A stretch of 64,000 nt of DNA from Exiguobacterium sp. s124 (GCF_018617485.1 NZ_JACSKH010000001.1:496001-560000); one strand, 5' to 3'. Positions 50,597 through 59,852 are shown, counted from the stretch's first letter. Notes: generated from the sequence alone by a model not told the origin. Program-made: numbers and translations.

Positions 50597-51342
50597 ATCA
50601 CGAAAAATTACTTCAACTACTAGGTGAAGTGGATGACCACCATATAGAGGAATCCATGGTGATAGAGCGAAGACCTTATCAACGACTCAAATGGGGGGCA
50701 GGAGTGGTACTCGCCGTCGCTGCGGGATTCATGCTCTTCACATCGAATATTTGGAATGAGCGTATTCCGTTATCCACGGATTCAACGGCAAACTCGGTTC
50801 ACATCATCGATGAATCAGAAATAAGACAAGGTACTTCTCAAGAAAACTTGATGGACATGACAGAAGATGAACTTTTTTCGCGGTGGAATCCGGTCGTAGT
50901 CAAAGGAACGGTCGAGAACATCCGGCATATCGAGATTGATTTTAACGGAGAGCTCGAATATCAGTCGCTTCTCACCATACAAGTGTCAGATGTGTATCAT
51001 GGCGATGTGCAAACTGGACAAGAACTGGTCGTTCGTGCCGATGCAATCGGAAGAGCGGAACAGGCAGAGCATATTGACGTCATCTCACACGTACGTCAAG
51101 GGATGGAGGGCATCTTTATGCCGATTCCATATGATGACGAATTCATCTGGGAACAAAACGGAGAGACGCTTCGACTGAAAGATATTGCGGATTACGGTTT
51201 TCCGGACGGGGAACGTTATCTGTTTTTAGATACTCCGAGCGGACTGCTATTTGAAAGGGAAGCCTATCCGTCGTTACAAGATATGAATTCTTTAGATGAA
51301 ATAGAACGTTGGATGGTCTCACGATTTAAAGCATCAGAATAA
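50593..51342 (+). CDS. Putative anti-sigma or membrane partner of the ECF factor
   Basis: A 249-residue protein: a short N-terminal cytoplasmic part (1-34), one membrane helix (about 35-53), and an extracytoplasmic domain (about 80-245) of acidic, beta-rich sequence. No zinc-type His-x3-Cys-x2-Cys anti-sigma motif is present, so the assignment as anti-sigma rests on ATGA overlap and topology. The cytoplasmic segment is short for an anti-sigma domain. Confidence 0.7.
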   Translation: MNHEKLLQLLGEVDDHHIEESMVIERRPYQRLKWGAGVVLAVAAGFMLFTSNIWNERIPLSTDSTANSVHIIDESEIRQGTSQENLMDMTEDELFSRWNPVVVKGTVENIRHIEIDFNGELEYQSLLTIQVSDVYHGDVQTGQELVVRADAIGRAEQAEHIDVISHVRQGMEGIFMPIPYDDEFIWEQNGETLRLKDIADYGFPDGERYLFLDTPSGLLFEREAYPSLQDMNSLDEIERWMVSRFKASE

Positions 51343-51375
51343 TCTACATCTCATATTATTAGGAGGGCGAACGAT

Positions 51376-52026
51376 ATGGAACGTACAATCACCGTAAAAG
51401 GAACAGGGAATGTCTCATCTCGACCAGATTTGATTGTGATTCACATGGACCTCGTCTTACGAGCGGCGCGTTATGAAGAGACGATGACGGAGGCAGCGAC
51501 TTCAGTATCGCAGCTTCAAAAGGCCATCGTTCGCGCTGGATTTGAGAAGGCGGACTTGAAAACGAGTGACTTTTCCATCGATACGGAGTATGAACGGTAT
51601 CACGATAAACATAATAATTATCGGTCACGCTTTGTAGGTTATGTATGTAAACAGAAGACGAAACTTGAGTTTCCACTCGACACGTCCAGACTATCGGACG
51701 CGATTGAACAAATCAGTCAATCTCGGGCGAATCCGACACTCTCGATTCGCTTTACAATGAAAGACCCGAACGCGATTGAAGATCAGTTATTGGTCAATGC
51801 TGCAGAAAATGCGAAAAAACGAGCAACGCTCCTCGCGAAAGGCGCAGGTGCAACGTTAGGAGACTTGCTACAGATTGACTACACGTGGGGAGAGATTCAT
51901 GTCTTCTCACCTACGAACGTCCTCTATAGTCAGGAGATTGTCTATTCCGAATCACGGATGCCAGAAATCGAGCCTGATGATATCGATGTGAGCGATACGG
52001 CAACGTTCGTCTGGAGCCTCAAATGA
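51376..52026 (+). CDS. SIMPL/DUF541 domain protein
   Basis: A 216-residue protein of the SIMPL (DUF541) family: TVKGTGNVSSRPD at the start, FSIDTEYERYHDKH and ENAKKRATLLAKGAGATLGDLL. Many homologues are periplasmic or surface proteins with signal peptides; this one has none. Function unclear. AGGAGGGCG precedes ATG 51376, 33 bp after the putative anti-sigma gene, so it may belong to the same operon. Confidence 0.85.
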   Translation: MERTITVKGTGNVSSRPDLIVIHMDLVLRAARYEETMTEAATSVSQLQKAIVRAGFEKADLKTSDFSIDTEYERYHDKHNNYRSRFVGYVCKQKTKLEFPLDTSRLSDAIEQISQSRANPTLSIRFTMKDPNAIEDQLLVNAAENAKKRATLLAKGAGATLGDLLQIDYTWGEIHVFSPTNVLYSQEIVYSESRMPEIEPDDIDVSDTATFVWSLK

Positions 52027-52463
52027 GGCGACTGACCTTCCTGACTCTTTTCGCATTATCGATTGCACTTCCTGTGTCTGCGCTTTCCTGGGCGTATACG
52101 TTTGTCGTGTTTGAACGAAATGTGTATGAAGTGCTCGATACGACAATCGATGAGGATTCGCTCGGTGACGTGATCGGTGAAGTGGAAACAACGGTCAACG
52201 ACGAGACAGGGCGTTATTACGGGAATGCCTCGAATGGATATCCGATTGGAACGGCCTATCGTGAAATTGATGGGGAGGCCGTTGAAGACGTCATTGCGGT
52301 TGAAGACGGTTCGGAATGGAAACGGGCGGAATACCGATTCAGGGCTCCCTACCACACGAGCGACTTTATTAAATTCTTCGGCTATGCTTTGCTCGTACTC
52401 GGTATTGTTCTGGTGAGTTGGACGCTCTTTAAGCGAAGTTCACTGTACAAAAAAGAAGCATGA
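52023..52463 (+). CDS. Hypothetical two-span membrane protein
   Basis: A 146-residue protein with helices at about 4-28 and 115-136 and an acidic external domain between. I do not recognise it. Starts in an ATGA overlap with the SIMPL gene, hence likely the last gene of the sigma operon. Confidence 0.72.
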   Translation: MRRLTFLTLFALSIALPVSALSWAYTFVVFERNVYEVLDTTIDEDSLGDVIGEVETTVNDETGRYYGNASNGYPIGTAYREIDGEAVEDVIAVEDGSEWKRAEYRFRAPYHTSDFIKFFGYALLVLGIVLVSWTLFKRSSLYKKEA

Positions 52464-52519
52464 ACGAACGCTGAAATGGGAAGGGAGATAAAGAGAAGTT
52501 CGGTAAAGGGGGATTCACC

Positions 52520-52987
52520 ATGAATATTTTGATTATCTTTGATTCCTTGTATGGGCATACAGAAAAGATTGCTCATGCGATGCAGGAAGAGCTGTCGAAA
52601 GAACATGAAGCGCGTATGGAACATGTGTTGAATATTGGGCTCGGCGACTTGGCTCATGTCGATCTTGTCGTCATCGGCTCACCAACGCATGGCGGGTATG
52701 AGACGGAGGACATTAAAGTGTTTCTAGACGGAATCTCAGACAACGCGCTTCGCGGGAAGCGGACGGCCGCGTTTGATACAAGTGTCGTCAAAGAAAAACA
52801 AAATCCGATTCTCGGTAAAATCATCGACTGGTTCGGTCATGCGGTGAACCGCGTCGAAGGGGAAATGATTGAAAAAGGCGCAACGAACGTTCGAAAAGAA
52901 TCATTTTTGGTTGATGGGGAGACGGAAATGTTGAAAGCAGGCGAACTTGAACGTGCGAAAGCATGGGCTTGGGAGTTGGTTAAATAA
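52520..52987 (+). CDS. Flavodoxin family protein
   Basis: A 155-residue FMN-binding flavodoxin/WrbA-like protein: MNILIIFDSLYGHTEKIA (phosphate loop), VIGSPTHGGYET and TAAFDTSVV. It could donate electrons to partners such as NOS, or act as a quinone reductase; this is inference. ATG 52520 has AAAGGGGG upstream. Single gene with its own terminator. Confidence 0.85.
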   Translation: MNILIIFDSLYGHTEKIAHAMQEELSKEHEARMEHVLNIGLGDLAHVDLVVIGSPTHGGYETEDIKVFLDGISDNALRGKRTAAFDTSVVKEKQNPILGKIIDWFGHAVNRVEGEMIEKGATNVRKESFLVDGETEMLKAGELERAKAWAWELVK

Positions 52988-52994
52988 TACATGG

Positions 52995-53025
52995 AACGCA
53001 TTCTGCGAGCAGAGTGCGTTTTTTT
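52995..53025 (+). terminator. Intrinsic terminator
   Basis: A 10-bp stem with wobble (52995-53004 with 53011-53020) and seven T. Confidence 0.85.
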
Positions 53026-53100
53026 AGTTGAATCAGGCGAGAAGGCTGAAAAAGCGGGTAAATATTAGTATTCAACTCTTTAGAAAGGGAGCTGGTTGTG

Positions 53101-53499
53101 ATGAAAAAAATGGAACGGGATGTTTTCGTCGGATGGGTGGTCGTCTTGCTCGTTATTTTGGTTCACTTCCTCATCACTGTCTCTCTCGGAAACACGTATT
53201 TTGCCGAGTCCTCGCTCAATCGCATGTTGTGGCTCTCGAGTTTTCCTGCATTTCTAATTGCTTTCGTCGCAGCCTTTTCCCAAAAAACGAACACGATTCT
53301 TCTAGCGGTTCGCCGAGGATTATTATGGACCGTCGAGTTGATCGTCGCGTTCACGGTTCTCGCCTGGGTGTTTCGGTCGTTTGAAGGATTATATGCAAAC
53401 GCGGGTCTCTATTGGTTGTTCGGTGCCGTCTTGATTGGTCCGATTTTCTATGTGATGGCCTTCCGACGGCAACATACGAAACGAATCCGAACGCCTTGA
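53101..53499 (+). CDS. Hypothetical membrane protein
   Basis: A 132-residue protein with four hydrophobic helices (about 9-29, 42-60, 72-92 and 101-120) and a basic C-terminus. No family recognised. ATG 53101 is chosen with AAAGGGAG upstream; GTG 53098, one codon earlier, is possible. A frame from 53028 in another phase has no ribosome site. Confidence 0.72.
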   Translation: MKKMERDVFVGWVVVLLVILVHFLITVSLGNTYFAESSLNRMLWLSSFPAFLIAFVAAFSQKTNTILLAVRRGLLWTVELIVAFTVLAWVFRSFEGLYANAGLYWLFGAVLIGPIFYVMAFRRQHTKRIRTP

Positions 53500-53504
53500 C
53501 AGCA

Positions 53505-53532
53505 AACGTCTTCTTTTACAGAAGGCGTTTTT
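53505..53532 (+). terminator. Intrinsic terminator
   Basis: A 10-bp stem with wobble (53505-53514 with 53520-53529) and TTTTT. Confidence 0.8.
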
Positions 53533-53586
53533 AGATTGCACTAGGATGGGAATGGTGTAGAGAGAAAAGAATTGGAGGAGAGTGCG

Positions 53587-54699
53587 ATGACCCAGTATTT
53601 TTCATCATCCTATGAAGAATCGCGAGAAAAGTTCAAACATTTATTATCTGAGGTGAAACGATATTATCCTAAAGCAGAGCTGTTAACGCACTCAATCGGG
53701 GACGGAAGCATCGACATCATCTTAGGGGAACCAAAACGAGAGCGGAAAGCCATCCTTCTCATGACGATTGGGGAACATGGGATCGAAGGATATGCAGGTG
53801 CTGCGGTGACGCATCAATTTGTGCAAACACAATTGCCTCATGTGCGACATGAGACGACAGGCATTTGTCTCATTCATGCCGTCAATCCTTGGGGAATGAA
53901 ACACTTCCGACGTGTCAATGAGCATAATGTCGATTTGAACCGAAACTATGTTATTGACCGTGAATCGGTGCCGTATAACGTCAACCGTGAGTATGAATTG
54001 ATGCGACATCTGTTCGTTCCAGACGGAGTGATTGACGACTACCATGAAGCGCGTGAACAAATTTATTCGTTCCTCGGTTCTGGGATTAAGCTCGACGGAT
54101 TTAAGGCAATGAGTGGGGCGAAAGGGATGGGGCAGTATCAATTCCCGAAAGGTGTGTACTATGGCGGAGACTCGGATGAACCATCCGCCGTCTTCTTGAA
54201 AGGGATTCAACACGATTTACTCGAGCGCTATGAACGAGTCGTGCATATGGACTGGCATACGGCGCTCGGTCCGACAAACGAGGTGACGATGGTCATCAGT
54301 AAACGGGACGGTCGAACCGAAGATGAGTTGAAACAAGCGTACGGCCTCGACAACGTCAACGTATATGACCCGGACGAGGTGCTCGGGGACTCGACGAATC
54401 ACTTTTACTACGTACGCGATACGGAATATCCCGACAAAGGACTCGTCTCCGCTTTATTCGAGTTTGGGACGTTCGGCACGTCGACGAAAGCCTCGATTCG
54501 AGAATTTTTGACAATCATTTTAGAAAATCGTCTCTATTTTGAAGGGACAAAAGATCCCGAAGCGCGCAATGGAATTCAAAACGAATTCATGGCAATGTTC
54601 TATCCGGACGACCCAAGTTGGCGCGAAGCCGTGTTACGAGATGGAGCGAAGGCCGTTGAAGGGTATTTAAAAGGGGAATCGCTCTGGCGTGACACATGA
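53587..54699 (+). CDS. DUF2817 / M14-like carboxypeptidase-fold protein
   Basis: A 370-residue protein of the DUF2817 group, related to M14 zinc carboxypeptidases. Zinc-site pieces are visible: GEHGIEGYAG (His-Glu), NEHNVDLNRNY with the conserved RR/DLNRN and HMDWHTALGP (third His). A late FEFGTFGT contains the probable catalytic Glu. No signal peptide, so it acts inside the cell. Substrate unknown. ATG 53587 follows GGAGGAG. Confidence 0.85.
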   Translation: MTQYFSSSYEESREKFKHLLSEVKRYYPKAELLTHSIGDGSIDIILGEPKRERKAILLMTIGEHGIEGYAGAAVTHQFVQTQLPHVRHETTGICLIHAVNPWGMKHFRRVNEHNVDLNRNYVIDRESVPYNVNREYELMRHLFVPDGVIDDYHEAREQIYSFLGSGIKLDGFKAMSGAKGMGQYQFPKGVYYGGDSDEPSAVFLKGIQHDLLERYERVVHMDWHTALGPTNEVTMVISKRDGRTEDELKQAYGLDNVNVYDPDEVLGDSTNHFYYVRDTEYPDKGLVSALFEFGTFGTSTKASIREFLTIILENRLYFEGTKDPEARNGIQNEFMAMFYPDDPSWREAVLRDGAKAVEGYLKGESLWRDT

Positions 54700-54777
54700 G
54701 AAGGTTTTTAGGATTCGGAAACGGGAACAAGTAGGTTGTGAGTATTTACGATTAATCAAAACTATGGAGGTTGGATG

Positions 54778-55578
54778 ATGGGATATATTACAGCACATGA
54801 CGGTACGAATTTATACGTGGAGGATGTCGGTTCTGGGGAGCCGATCGTCTTCTTACACGGTTGGCCTGCGAACAACAACATGTTCGAATATCAGAAGAAT
54901 GCGTTAATCGAATCCGGCTATCGCTATATCGGAATCGACTTCAGAGGGTACGGGAAATCTGATGCACCGGCGACAGGGTATGACTATGAGACGATGGCAT
55001 CTGATGTGCATATGGTCGTTTACGGGCTTGGCTTAAAAGACTTCACGCTCGTTGGTTTTTCAATGGGTGGTGCGATTGCAGTCCGCTACGCAGCCGACTA
55101 TAAAGAGGATGGACTCAAAAAGTTAGTCTTAGCGGGAGCGGCAGCACCGATTTTCACACAACGTTCAGACTATCCATACGGCATGACAACGGAAGAAGTC
55201 GACGCGTTGATTGAAGATACGCGAGCCGACCGACCGAAAATGCTCGAAGGGTTCGGAGAAATCTTCTTTGAGAAAGAACATTCGAAACCGATGCAGAATT
55301 GGTTCCACCATCTCGCACTCGTGGCCTCGAGTCACGGAACGATTGCCTCGGCACAGGCACTCCGGGACGAAGATTTGCGCGATGCCTTGCCGAAGATTGA
55401 CGTAGAGACGTTAATTATTCACGGCGTACATGATAAAATCTGTCCATTTGAGTTTGCAGAACAGATGGAGCAAGGCATTTCGAACGCTCGGATTGAGCGT
55501 TTCGAAGAGAGCGGACACGGCACCGTGCTCGATGAACGAGAGAAATTTAACGATACACTGTTGCAGTTTGTTCAATAA
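54778..55578 (+). CDS. Alpha/beta hydrolase (chloroperoxidase-like)
   Basis: A 266-residue alpha/beta hydrolase with the triad Ser in GFSMGGAI (about 98), Asp in IHGVHDKICP and His in ESGHGT. FLHGWP supplies the oxyanion hole. Closest in pattern to non-haem chloroperoxidases/esterases; the substrate is unknown. ATG 54778 is seven bases after GGAGG; ATG 54775 is only four bases away. Confidence 0.87.
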   Translation: MGYITAHDGTNLYVEDVGSGEPIVFLHGWPANNNMFEYQKNALIESGYRYIGIDFRGYGKSDAPATGYDYETMASDVHMVVYGLGLKDFTLVGFSMGGAIAVRYAADYKEDGLKKLVLAGAAAPIFTQRSDYPYGMTTEEVDALIEDTRADRPKMLEGFGEIFFEKEHSKPMQNWFHHLALVASSHGTIASAQALRDEDLRDALPKIDVETLIIHGVHDKICPFEFAEQMEQGISNARIERFEESGHGTVLDEREKFNDTLLQFVQ

Positions 55579-55583
55579 TTTAT

Positions 55584-55606
55584 GGGCTCCTAAAGGGGCC
55601 CTTTTG
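55584..55606 (+). terminator. Intrinsic terminator
   Basis: GGGCTCC (55584-55590) with GGGGCCC (55595-55601), then TTTT. Confidence 0.75.
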
Positions 55607-55650
55607 TATGTCTGGATGGATAAGAACCAACTAAAACGGGTATAAATCAA

Positions 55651-55722
55651 TTGGAGTTCCCTTCCAATTCTTTTGAATCACCGAAACATCGCTGTGACAA
55701 GGATCACGATGTTTTTTTGTGT
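55651..55722 (+). other. Two consecutive hairpins, the second terminator-like
   Basis: AATTGGA/TTCCAATT at about 55649-55669, then AACATCG/CGATGTT around 55684-55713 followed by seven T. It lies between a terminated gene and the promoter of the CBS gene, so it may be a short RNA or a remnant. A TATAAA at 55641-55646 is the only promoter hint. Confidence 0.3.
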
Positions 55723-55767
55723 CGTTTAGGAGAAAGGGGATGATTACAGATAGGAACATGGATTTAG

Positions 55768-55797
55768 TTCAACCTGTCTTGCCATTCATGGTACAAT
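55768..55797 (+). promoter_or_regulatory. Promoter of the CBS-domain gene
   Basis: TTCAAC (55768-55773), 18-bp spacer, TACAAT (55792-55797) with an extended TGG. Confidence 0.6.
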
Positions 55798-55832
55798 AAC
55801 GGGGTGGATTAACAGATTGAGGAGAGATTTAA

Positions 55833-56261
55833 ATGAACATCGCTTTCTTTTTATACCCGAAAGAAGACGTCAAATATTTGGACCCCGAATCAACGGTACG
55901 ACAAGCGCTTGAAAAGATGAAGCATCATCGATTCACGTCTGTCCCACTCGTTTCGGAGAACGGATTTTACGCCGGGACGATGACAGAGGGGGATTTGCTC
56001 TGGGCACTCGCAGAACAACTTCGTGGGGAAGAAGATTATGAAAAAGTGCTCCGGACACGTCTAAAAGATATCAAGCAACGCGTTCGCTATAAGCCGGTAT
56101 CGATTACGGCTCAAATCGAAGAGCTCGTCGATGCAATCACGGATCAAAACTTCGTGCCGGTCGTCGATGACGGCAAATATTTCATCGGCATTATCCGACG
56201 CCGTGACATCATCGAGTATTACTCGACAAAGTTGAAACAACTCGAGAATGAAGTCCGATAA
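55833..56261 (+). CDS. CBS-pair domain protein
   Basis: A 142-residue protein consisting almost only of two CBS motifs (about 10-70 and 80-135: VRQALEKMKHHRFTSVPLV and IEELVDAITDQNFVPVVDD...GIIRRRDII). CBS pairs bind adenine nucleotides or c-di-AMP; stand-alone versions such as CbpA/B or YkuL regulate partners in Firmicutes (family knowledge). Sequence resembles the YkuL type. GAGGAGAG precedes ATG 55833. Confidence 0.87.
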   Translation: MNIAFFLYPKEDVKYLDPESTVRQALEKMKHHRFTSVPLVSENGFYAGTMTEGDLLWALAEQLRGEEDYEKVLRTRLKDIKQRVRYKPVSITAQIEELVDAITDQNFVPVVDDGKYFIGIIRRRDIIEYYSTKLKQLENEVR

Positions 56262-56263
56262 AT

Positions 56264-56300
56264 AACAAGCCAGAACCGACTCGCGGTTCTGGCTTGTTTT
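56264..56300. terminator. Bidirectional terminator
   Basis: A 14-bp perfect stem (56264-56277 with 56285-56298) between convergent genes. Confidence 0.9.
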
Positions 56301-57408
56301 ATGTTTCTTTCTGCTTTGTTTTTAAGAACGGGAGTGGGGCGATGATTGAAATGTAGTAAATGAAGGTGATGACGAGCGACAAGATGATTGCCGGTAAATA
56401 TGGTACAACCAATGGAATGACGAGCAGGACTGCGAGAACTGCGAGTCGCTTCCACGACACTTTGAAGAACAGACGGTTGAAGTAAATCACGCCATATCCA
56501 AACAAGACAATGGAGACATACAGTGTGATGCGATGTGCCAAATCAAGTGTCTGCATCGGATCGTGTATGATTGCAACCTTCACGACGGCGAGTAAGATGA
56601 TGCCGAGGAACATCGCAAAGTGAGACCAATAGAATCCAGCTTTTGAGGCCTGATCGCGGCGGTCGATATCCATGCTGTGGAACTTTTCTTCACGTTCTGA
56701 ATCATCTTTCACATAGGAGTACCATAAGAGCACGGTCAGACCGAGCGCAATGATCATGGTTAAAATGACATCAGTCGTTAAATCCTCATCAATCGCAGCG
56801 CGACCGGTCGATGCGATCGTTTCTCCGAGCGCGATGACCAAAATGAGGTAATGTCGCTCAAGGAAGTGCCATGGAGAAACCGCAAATTGTCCTTTGTTTC
56901 TTTGAACGAGCGGTCCAAGGACGGCTACTGCTGCGACGATTCCCCAAACGATGAGACGGACGTCACCGCTGAACAATGAGGAGACGAGGATGATGATGGC
57001 GAACATCAGATTGAATGGGACAATCGTTGACATGGCCTTTTTCGTCTCATCATTACTATGAAGCAAAAATAAGAGGGAATGGGTCGCCACGATACTTAAA
57101 AAACCTAATCCGAAAATAAAGCCATTTTTACCGTATGCCTCGGGAATCGCCACTGAAATCAACATGAAGCCCACCATACCGAGAGCTAGAAAAATCCGAT
57201 GGTTCCGTTCGGTCAGTTCGGTTGTATTCGTTAACCAAATGTATCCCTCGAAAATGTACCAAATGAGGGCCAGGAGGACAAAAACTTCTAAAAACGTGTG
57301 AAAGTCTAAATGATGTTCTAATTTTAACGTCAACTGAATAAAGGTAAAGACGAATACTAAATCAAAAAAGAGTTCGATCTTATCGACTTCTTTGTTTCGT
57401 GTAGTCAT
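56299..57408 (-). CDS. ltrA: Low temperature requirement A family membrane protein
   Basis: A 369-residue integral membrane protein of the LtrA family: an N-terminal KVDKIELFFDLVFVFTFIQ signature, ERNHRIFLALG, FLERHYLILVIALGETIASTG and about ten helices. LtrA was named from a Listeria mutant unable to grow in the cold; biochemical function is unknown. AAAAGGAGAA precedes the start at complement 57408. Separated from the next minus-strand gene by a terminator. Confidence 0.9.
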   Translation of the reverse strand: MTTRNKEVDKIELFFDLVFVFTFIQLTLKLEHHLDFHTFLEVFVLLALIWYIFEGYIWLTNTTELTERNHRIFLALGMVGFMLISVAIPEAYGKNGFIFGLGFLSIVATHSLLFLLHSNDETKKAMSTIVPFNLMFAIIILVSSLFSGDVRLIVWGIVAAVAVLGPLVQRNKGQFAVSPWHFLERHYLILVIALGETIASTGRAAIDEDLTTDVILTMIIALGLTVLLWYSYVKDDSEREEKFHSMDIDRRDQASKAGFYWSHFAMFLGIILLAVVKVAIIHDPMQTLDLAHRITLYVSIVLFGYGVIYFNRLFFKVSWKRLAVLAVLLVIPLVVPYLPAIILSLVITFIYYISIIAPLPFLKTKQKET

Positions 57409-57456
57409 AGGGATTCTCCTTTTCTATAAGTCATTATTTTTTACCCATATCGGTAT

Positions 57457-57488
57457 AAAAAAATCCTTCATTCCGCAAAATGAAGGAT
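57457..57488 (-). terminator. Terminator of the MFS-oxidoreductase operon
   Basis: ATCCTTCAT (57463-57471) with ATGAAGGAT (57480-57488); seven T on the minus strand. Confidence 0.88.
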
Positions 57489-57493
57489 CTGTA

Positions 57494-58441
57494 TTAAACA
57501 AGGGGTGGAAAATGCGGAAGTACATATTCACCTAATTCATCGATGACTTCTTCAGCCGGACGTTCTCCGTCGAAGAGGGCAAAGAAGAGATGATTCACTC
57601 CGATGGCACGGTACGCTTCGAGCAATTTAATCAAATGGTTGCGACCGAGTCGGAATCCGAGACGAATCGGTGTCGGCGGCTCATCTGGGTCAAGCGTCAG
57701 ATCAAGATGCATCGGCATCGAGAAAGGACGGAAGCTGCGACCATGCGCCTCACCGCTCGCGCGCCACGCGTCGAGCACTTGCTGTTGTGCGAAAGGTGCT
57801 TGCGGATAATACATCCATCCGTCCCCATTTGCCCCAAGCCAGTCCATGTCTTGTTGCGCGAACCCGGTGATCATCGTCGGAATTCGTTTTTTCGGACGTG
57901 GAACTAGTGTTGCTTGTTCGACTTCCCCATACGGTGAGTCAATGGTTGGGTAGTTGTTGTAAAGCGCCTGCTCCATGACACGAAGCGATTCTTTGAATTG
58001 GTCGCCACGTGTCGGGTGATCGACTCCGAGTCCTTTGAAATCGGCGCGACGGTCACCTGAAGAGATCCCTAAAATCAATCGTTCTGGGAACAACGCTTCA
58101 ATTGTTGCGACTTCCTTCGCCGAACGAAGGGGGTGACGGAGTGGCAAGACGAGTGAAGACGTACCGAGTGCGATGTTTTTCGTTTGACCGAGTAAATGTG
58201 TTCCGTAAATCAGCATATCGTAAATTTGACCGACGGCTGGGTCTAAAAAGTTCGGGTCTTTTAGTAGAACGTCCCGTAACCAAAGGGCCGTGAAGCCGTA
58301 ATCGTCTGCTTTTTGAGAGAGCTCGACTTGACGCTCAAGGGTCGGGGTACGCATTTTAAAATTTTCTAAAGGGATGTGGAGGCCGAGCGTGAGCTCGCCC
58401 TCCCGGTACATCCGATTGTAGCTTTTGTGATTGTTGAACAT
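57494..58441 (-). CDS. Luciferase-like (LLM class) flavin monooxygenase
   Basis: A 315-residue FMN/F420-type TIM barrel of the bacterial luciferase superfamily: LGLHIPLENF, FTALWLRDVLL, LGTSSLVLPLRHPLRSAKEVATIEAL and LGISSGDRRADF. Oxidises an unknown substrate using reduced flavin. AAGGAGG precedes the start; the MFS gene ends 10 bp upstream, so the two are an operon. Confidence 0.9.
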   Translation of the reverse strand: MFNNHKSYNRMYREGELTLGLHIPLENFKMRTPTLERQVELSQKADDYGFTALWLRDVLLKDPNFLDPAVGQIYDMLIYGTHLLGQTKNIALGTSSLVLPLRHPLRSAKEVATIEALFPERLILGISSGDRRADFKGLGVDHPTRGDQFKESLRVMEQALYNNYPTIDSPYGEVEQATLVPRPKKRIPTMITGFAQQDMDWLGANGDGWMYYPQAPFAQQQVLDAWRASGEAHGRSFRPFSMPMHLDLTLDPDEPPTPIRLGFRLGRNHLIKLLEAYRAIGVNHLFFALFDGERPAEEVIDELGEYVLPHFPPLV

Positions 58442-58451
58442 AAGGTCCTCC

Positions 58452-59654
58452 TTAGTTTGCTTCCAAACGACGTGAGATGGCTGTCAAGATGACGGCGATG
58501 ATGACCATGATGCCACCGACCCAAGGGGTATGCACAAGTCCGATTGAATCTGCGACGAGTCCACCGATTGTTGCGCCGAGGGCAATACCGATGTTGAAGG
58601 CAGCGATGTTGAGCGCTGATGCGACATCGACAGCGGCAGGTACATATTTTTCAGCCAATTGTACGATATACAGTTGAAGTCCAGGCACGTTCATGAAGGC
58701 GAGGAGACCCATCAAGACGATCGCGATGAGACCTGCCACTTTGAACGGAATCATGAACGACATGATAATCATGACTGCCGCGTGAACGATAAACATATAG
58801 AACAATGCTTTTGCTGGATTTTCGTTTGCGAGCTTTCCGCCGACCGCGTTTCCGATGGCGACTGCGATTCCGTAAACGAGTAAGACGACACTGATTAAAC
58901 TAGGACTGATTTTTGTCACGTCTTGCATGATTGGTGTCAAGTACGTGAAGGCGACGAACGTTCCGCCGTAACCGAGTGCTGTGATCAAGAATCCGAGCAT
59001 GAGACGACCGTTCGTGAGCAATTTCTTCATATCTGAGAACTTCGCTGGTGGTGACTGTTTCAAATCTTTCGGAATCAAGAAGAAGCTAGCAATGATTGAA
59101 ACGACACCAAGTGCTGCGACAGCGAAGAAGGTTGCGCGCCATCCGAACGCTTGACCGATGAAGGTACCGAGTGGGACACCTGTGACGGTCGCGACGGTTA
59201 AACCTGTAAACATGAGTGCGATGGCACTCGCTTTTTTATGCGGTGGTACGAGTTGAACAGCGATTGTTGCCCCGATTGAGAAGAAGACACCGTGCGAGAA
59301 CGCGGTGATAAATCGTGCGGCAATTAAGAGTTCAAAACTGGTCGACATGGCAGAGACCAAGTTTCCGCCGATGAAGACGACCATGAGCGCCATGAGTAAC
59401 GTTTTGCGGTTCATTCGGTTTGTGAGTGCCGTCAAAATTGGTGCACCGACAGCTACGCCAATCGCGTAACCCGAGATAATGAGACCAGCGAGTGTGATGC
59501 CGATGTTTAAATCACTTGCGATTGAAGCGAGAAGACCGACCGGGACGAACTCGGTCGTTCCGATGCCGAAGGCGCTGATCGCGAGGGCGAGTAATGCTAA
59601 CCCTCCATTTTTAGGTGCCTGTTCTTCGACAGGTTGCGTGTACGGTTGATTCAT
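58452..59654 (-). CDS. MFS efflux transporter (AraJ/YdhP-like)
   Basis: A 400-residue major facilitator with 12 helices. Signatures: FGIGTTEFVPVGLLASIASDL (sugar/drug efflux DHA1 group), GAPILTALTNRMNRK (motif A) and AFSHGVFFSIGATIAVQLVPPHKKASAIA. Possible export of arabinose-like sugars or toxic compounds; substrate unknown. Divergent from hxlR, which probably controls it. AGGAGG precedes the start. Confidence 0.9.
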   Translation of the reverse strand: MNQPYTQPVEEQAPKNGGLALLALAISAFGIGTTEFVPVGLLASIASDLNIGITLAGLIISGYAIGVAVGAPILTALTNRMNRKTLLMALMVVFIGGNLVSAMSTSFELLIAARFITAFSHGVFFSIGATIAVQLVPPHKKASAIALMFTGLTVATVTGVPLGTFIGQAFGWRATFFAVAALGVVSIIASFFLIPKDLKQSPPAKFSDMKKLLTNGRLMLGFLITALGYGGTFVAFTYLTPIMQDVTKISPSLISVVLLVYGIAVAIGNAVGGKLANENPAKALFYMFIVHAAVMIIMSFMIPFKVAGLIAIVLMGLLAFMNVPGLQLYIVQLAEKYVPAAVDVASALNIAAFNIGIALGATIGGLVADSIGLVHTPWVGGIMVIIAVILTAISRRLEAN

Positions 59655-59801
59655 GAATAGTTCCTCCTAAAATAAATGAATAGTGTGGAAGACGAGGGCC
59701 CTTCGTCTCCGAATAGCAAAGACATTTCCCTTACCTCTATTGTTCAGTACGGTCGAAAAAGTACCTTACCGTCTCAAGAGGGTGTTACGAGCGAAATGAA
59801 C

Positions 59802-59830
59802 TTGTATTGATTTGCTATAGTTGCTATCAT
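59802..59830 (+). promoter_or_regulatory. Promoter of the hxlR-type gene
   Basis: TTGTAT (59802-59807), 17-bp spacer, TATCAT (59825-59830) with an extended TGC. Confidence 0.65.
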
Positions 59831-59852
59831 AAAGGCATGAAAACAGTTTGAG

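Noticed and set aside
53028-53384. 118-codon plus-strand ORF overlapping the membrane protein at 53101
   Set aside because: No ribosome site, mixed composition, and the alternative frame encodes a four-helix membrane protein with a proper start.
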